Under the pieces are notes generated by a model. It saw nothing but the letters and a program-made list of their open reading frames with translations, had not been told where the DNA came from and did no database searches. From Chloroflexota bacterium (GTDB lineage Bacteria; Chloroflexota; Ktedonobacteria; Ktedonobacterales; Ktedonobacteraceae): a stretch of DNA of 53,781 bases. The translations under genes were made by a program, and so were the position numbers. Shown here piece after piece: positions 53,655 through 53,781 of this stretch (position 1 is the stretch's first letter; each line of letters opens with the position of its first letter). The stretch spans positions 1 to 53,781 of the forward strand of contig CADDZH010000024.1 of assembly GCA_902812455.1 (NCBI GenBank), given 5' to 3'.

Positions 53655-53781
53655 CCTGAAGACAACCTCCCTCATACAAAATATATAGAAAGATATAGTG
53701 CGTTGCCTGCCAGTATCTACTGCCTTTTACACCAGTATATCCAGGCGGCCTATCGACATATTCGAGGCTGTTTTCCCAGGA

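Noticed and set aside
8641..53781. Insertion sequence or phage region as the source of the repeats
   Set aside because: No transposase, integrase or phage structural gene was seen anywhere in the window.

Overview
The window most likely comes from a chromosome of the Ktedonobacteria (Chloroflexota) or a close relative. This is inferred from gene content and style, not from a marker gene. The grounds are a GT39-like/DUF2298 'YYY' membrane protein, a VKOR plus DUF929 pair, a LuxR-type TPR regulator remnant, membrane-anchored Ser/Thr kinase and PP2C phosphatase, a sortase with an LPxTG-type substrate (which fits a single-membrane envelope), intermediate G+C, and very many short palindromic intergenic repeats. 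No phage, plasmid, transposase or CRISPR genes were seen.

Layout. Positions 1-2905 hold the 5' part of a large membrane glycosyltransferase-like gene that runs off the left edge. 3155-8638 holds clpC, a tRNA-Arg and an ftsH-thpR pair. 8834-16797 is a cell-surface polysaccharide locus: a WecA/MraY-type initiator, a WcaJ-type initiator, two GT4 glycosyltransferases, a Wzz-like protein and a degenerate CpsD-like protein. 17115-22367 holds a PP2C phosphatase, aspS and an ArsR regulator with a striking palindrome upstream. 22793-24581 holds a DNA-binding/ABM fusion and a methyltransferase. 24714-30105 is a formate dehydrogenase operon whose alpha subunit is read through an in-frame UGA as selenocysteine. 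30245-31134 is a scar of two gene remnants facing apart. 31726-33675 is a VKOR/DUF929 disulfide pair. 33757-42200 holds two sensor kinases, an AOC-like secreted protein, a CDC48-type AAA+ ATPase and two proteins of unknown role. 42430-45802 holds tRNA-Val, a Ser/Thr kinase, and an LPGTG-bearing DUF4397 protein followed by its likely sortase. 45807-49456 holds lysS, greA and birA, with an unusual leader RNA before birA. 49701-53654 holds an orphan DUF433 protein, a nucleotidyltransferase/pseudo-phosphomutase fusion and an SDR epimerase.

How the parts work together. The formate dehydrogenase genes encode a catalytic subunit, an Fe-S electron-transfer subunit and an NrfD-type membrane subunit, so electrons from formate should enter the quinone pool. 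The surface-polysaccharide genes, the distant nucleotidyltransferase fusion and the epimerase probably supply and assemble envelope glycans. VKOR/DUF929 and sortase/DUF4397 are extracytoplasmic protein-maturation pairs. ClpC, FtsH and CDC48 give three AAA+ quality-control machines.

The strongest candidates for something undescribed are the birA leader (strong promoter, 24-codon leader ORF, 14-bp-closed multi-hairpin RNA and intrinsic terminator with a possible antiterminator) and the repeat family whose GTAGGG edge forms the stop codons of three genes. The selenocysteine formate dehydrogenase without a Tat signal is also notable. Promoters, hairpins and operators were read by eye; no folding, alignment or database search was run.
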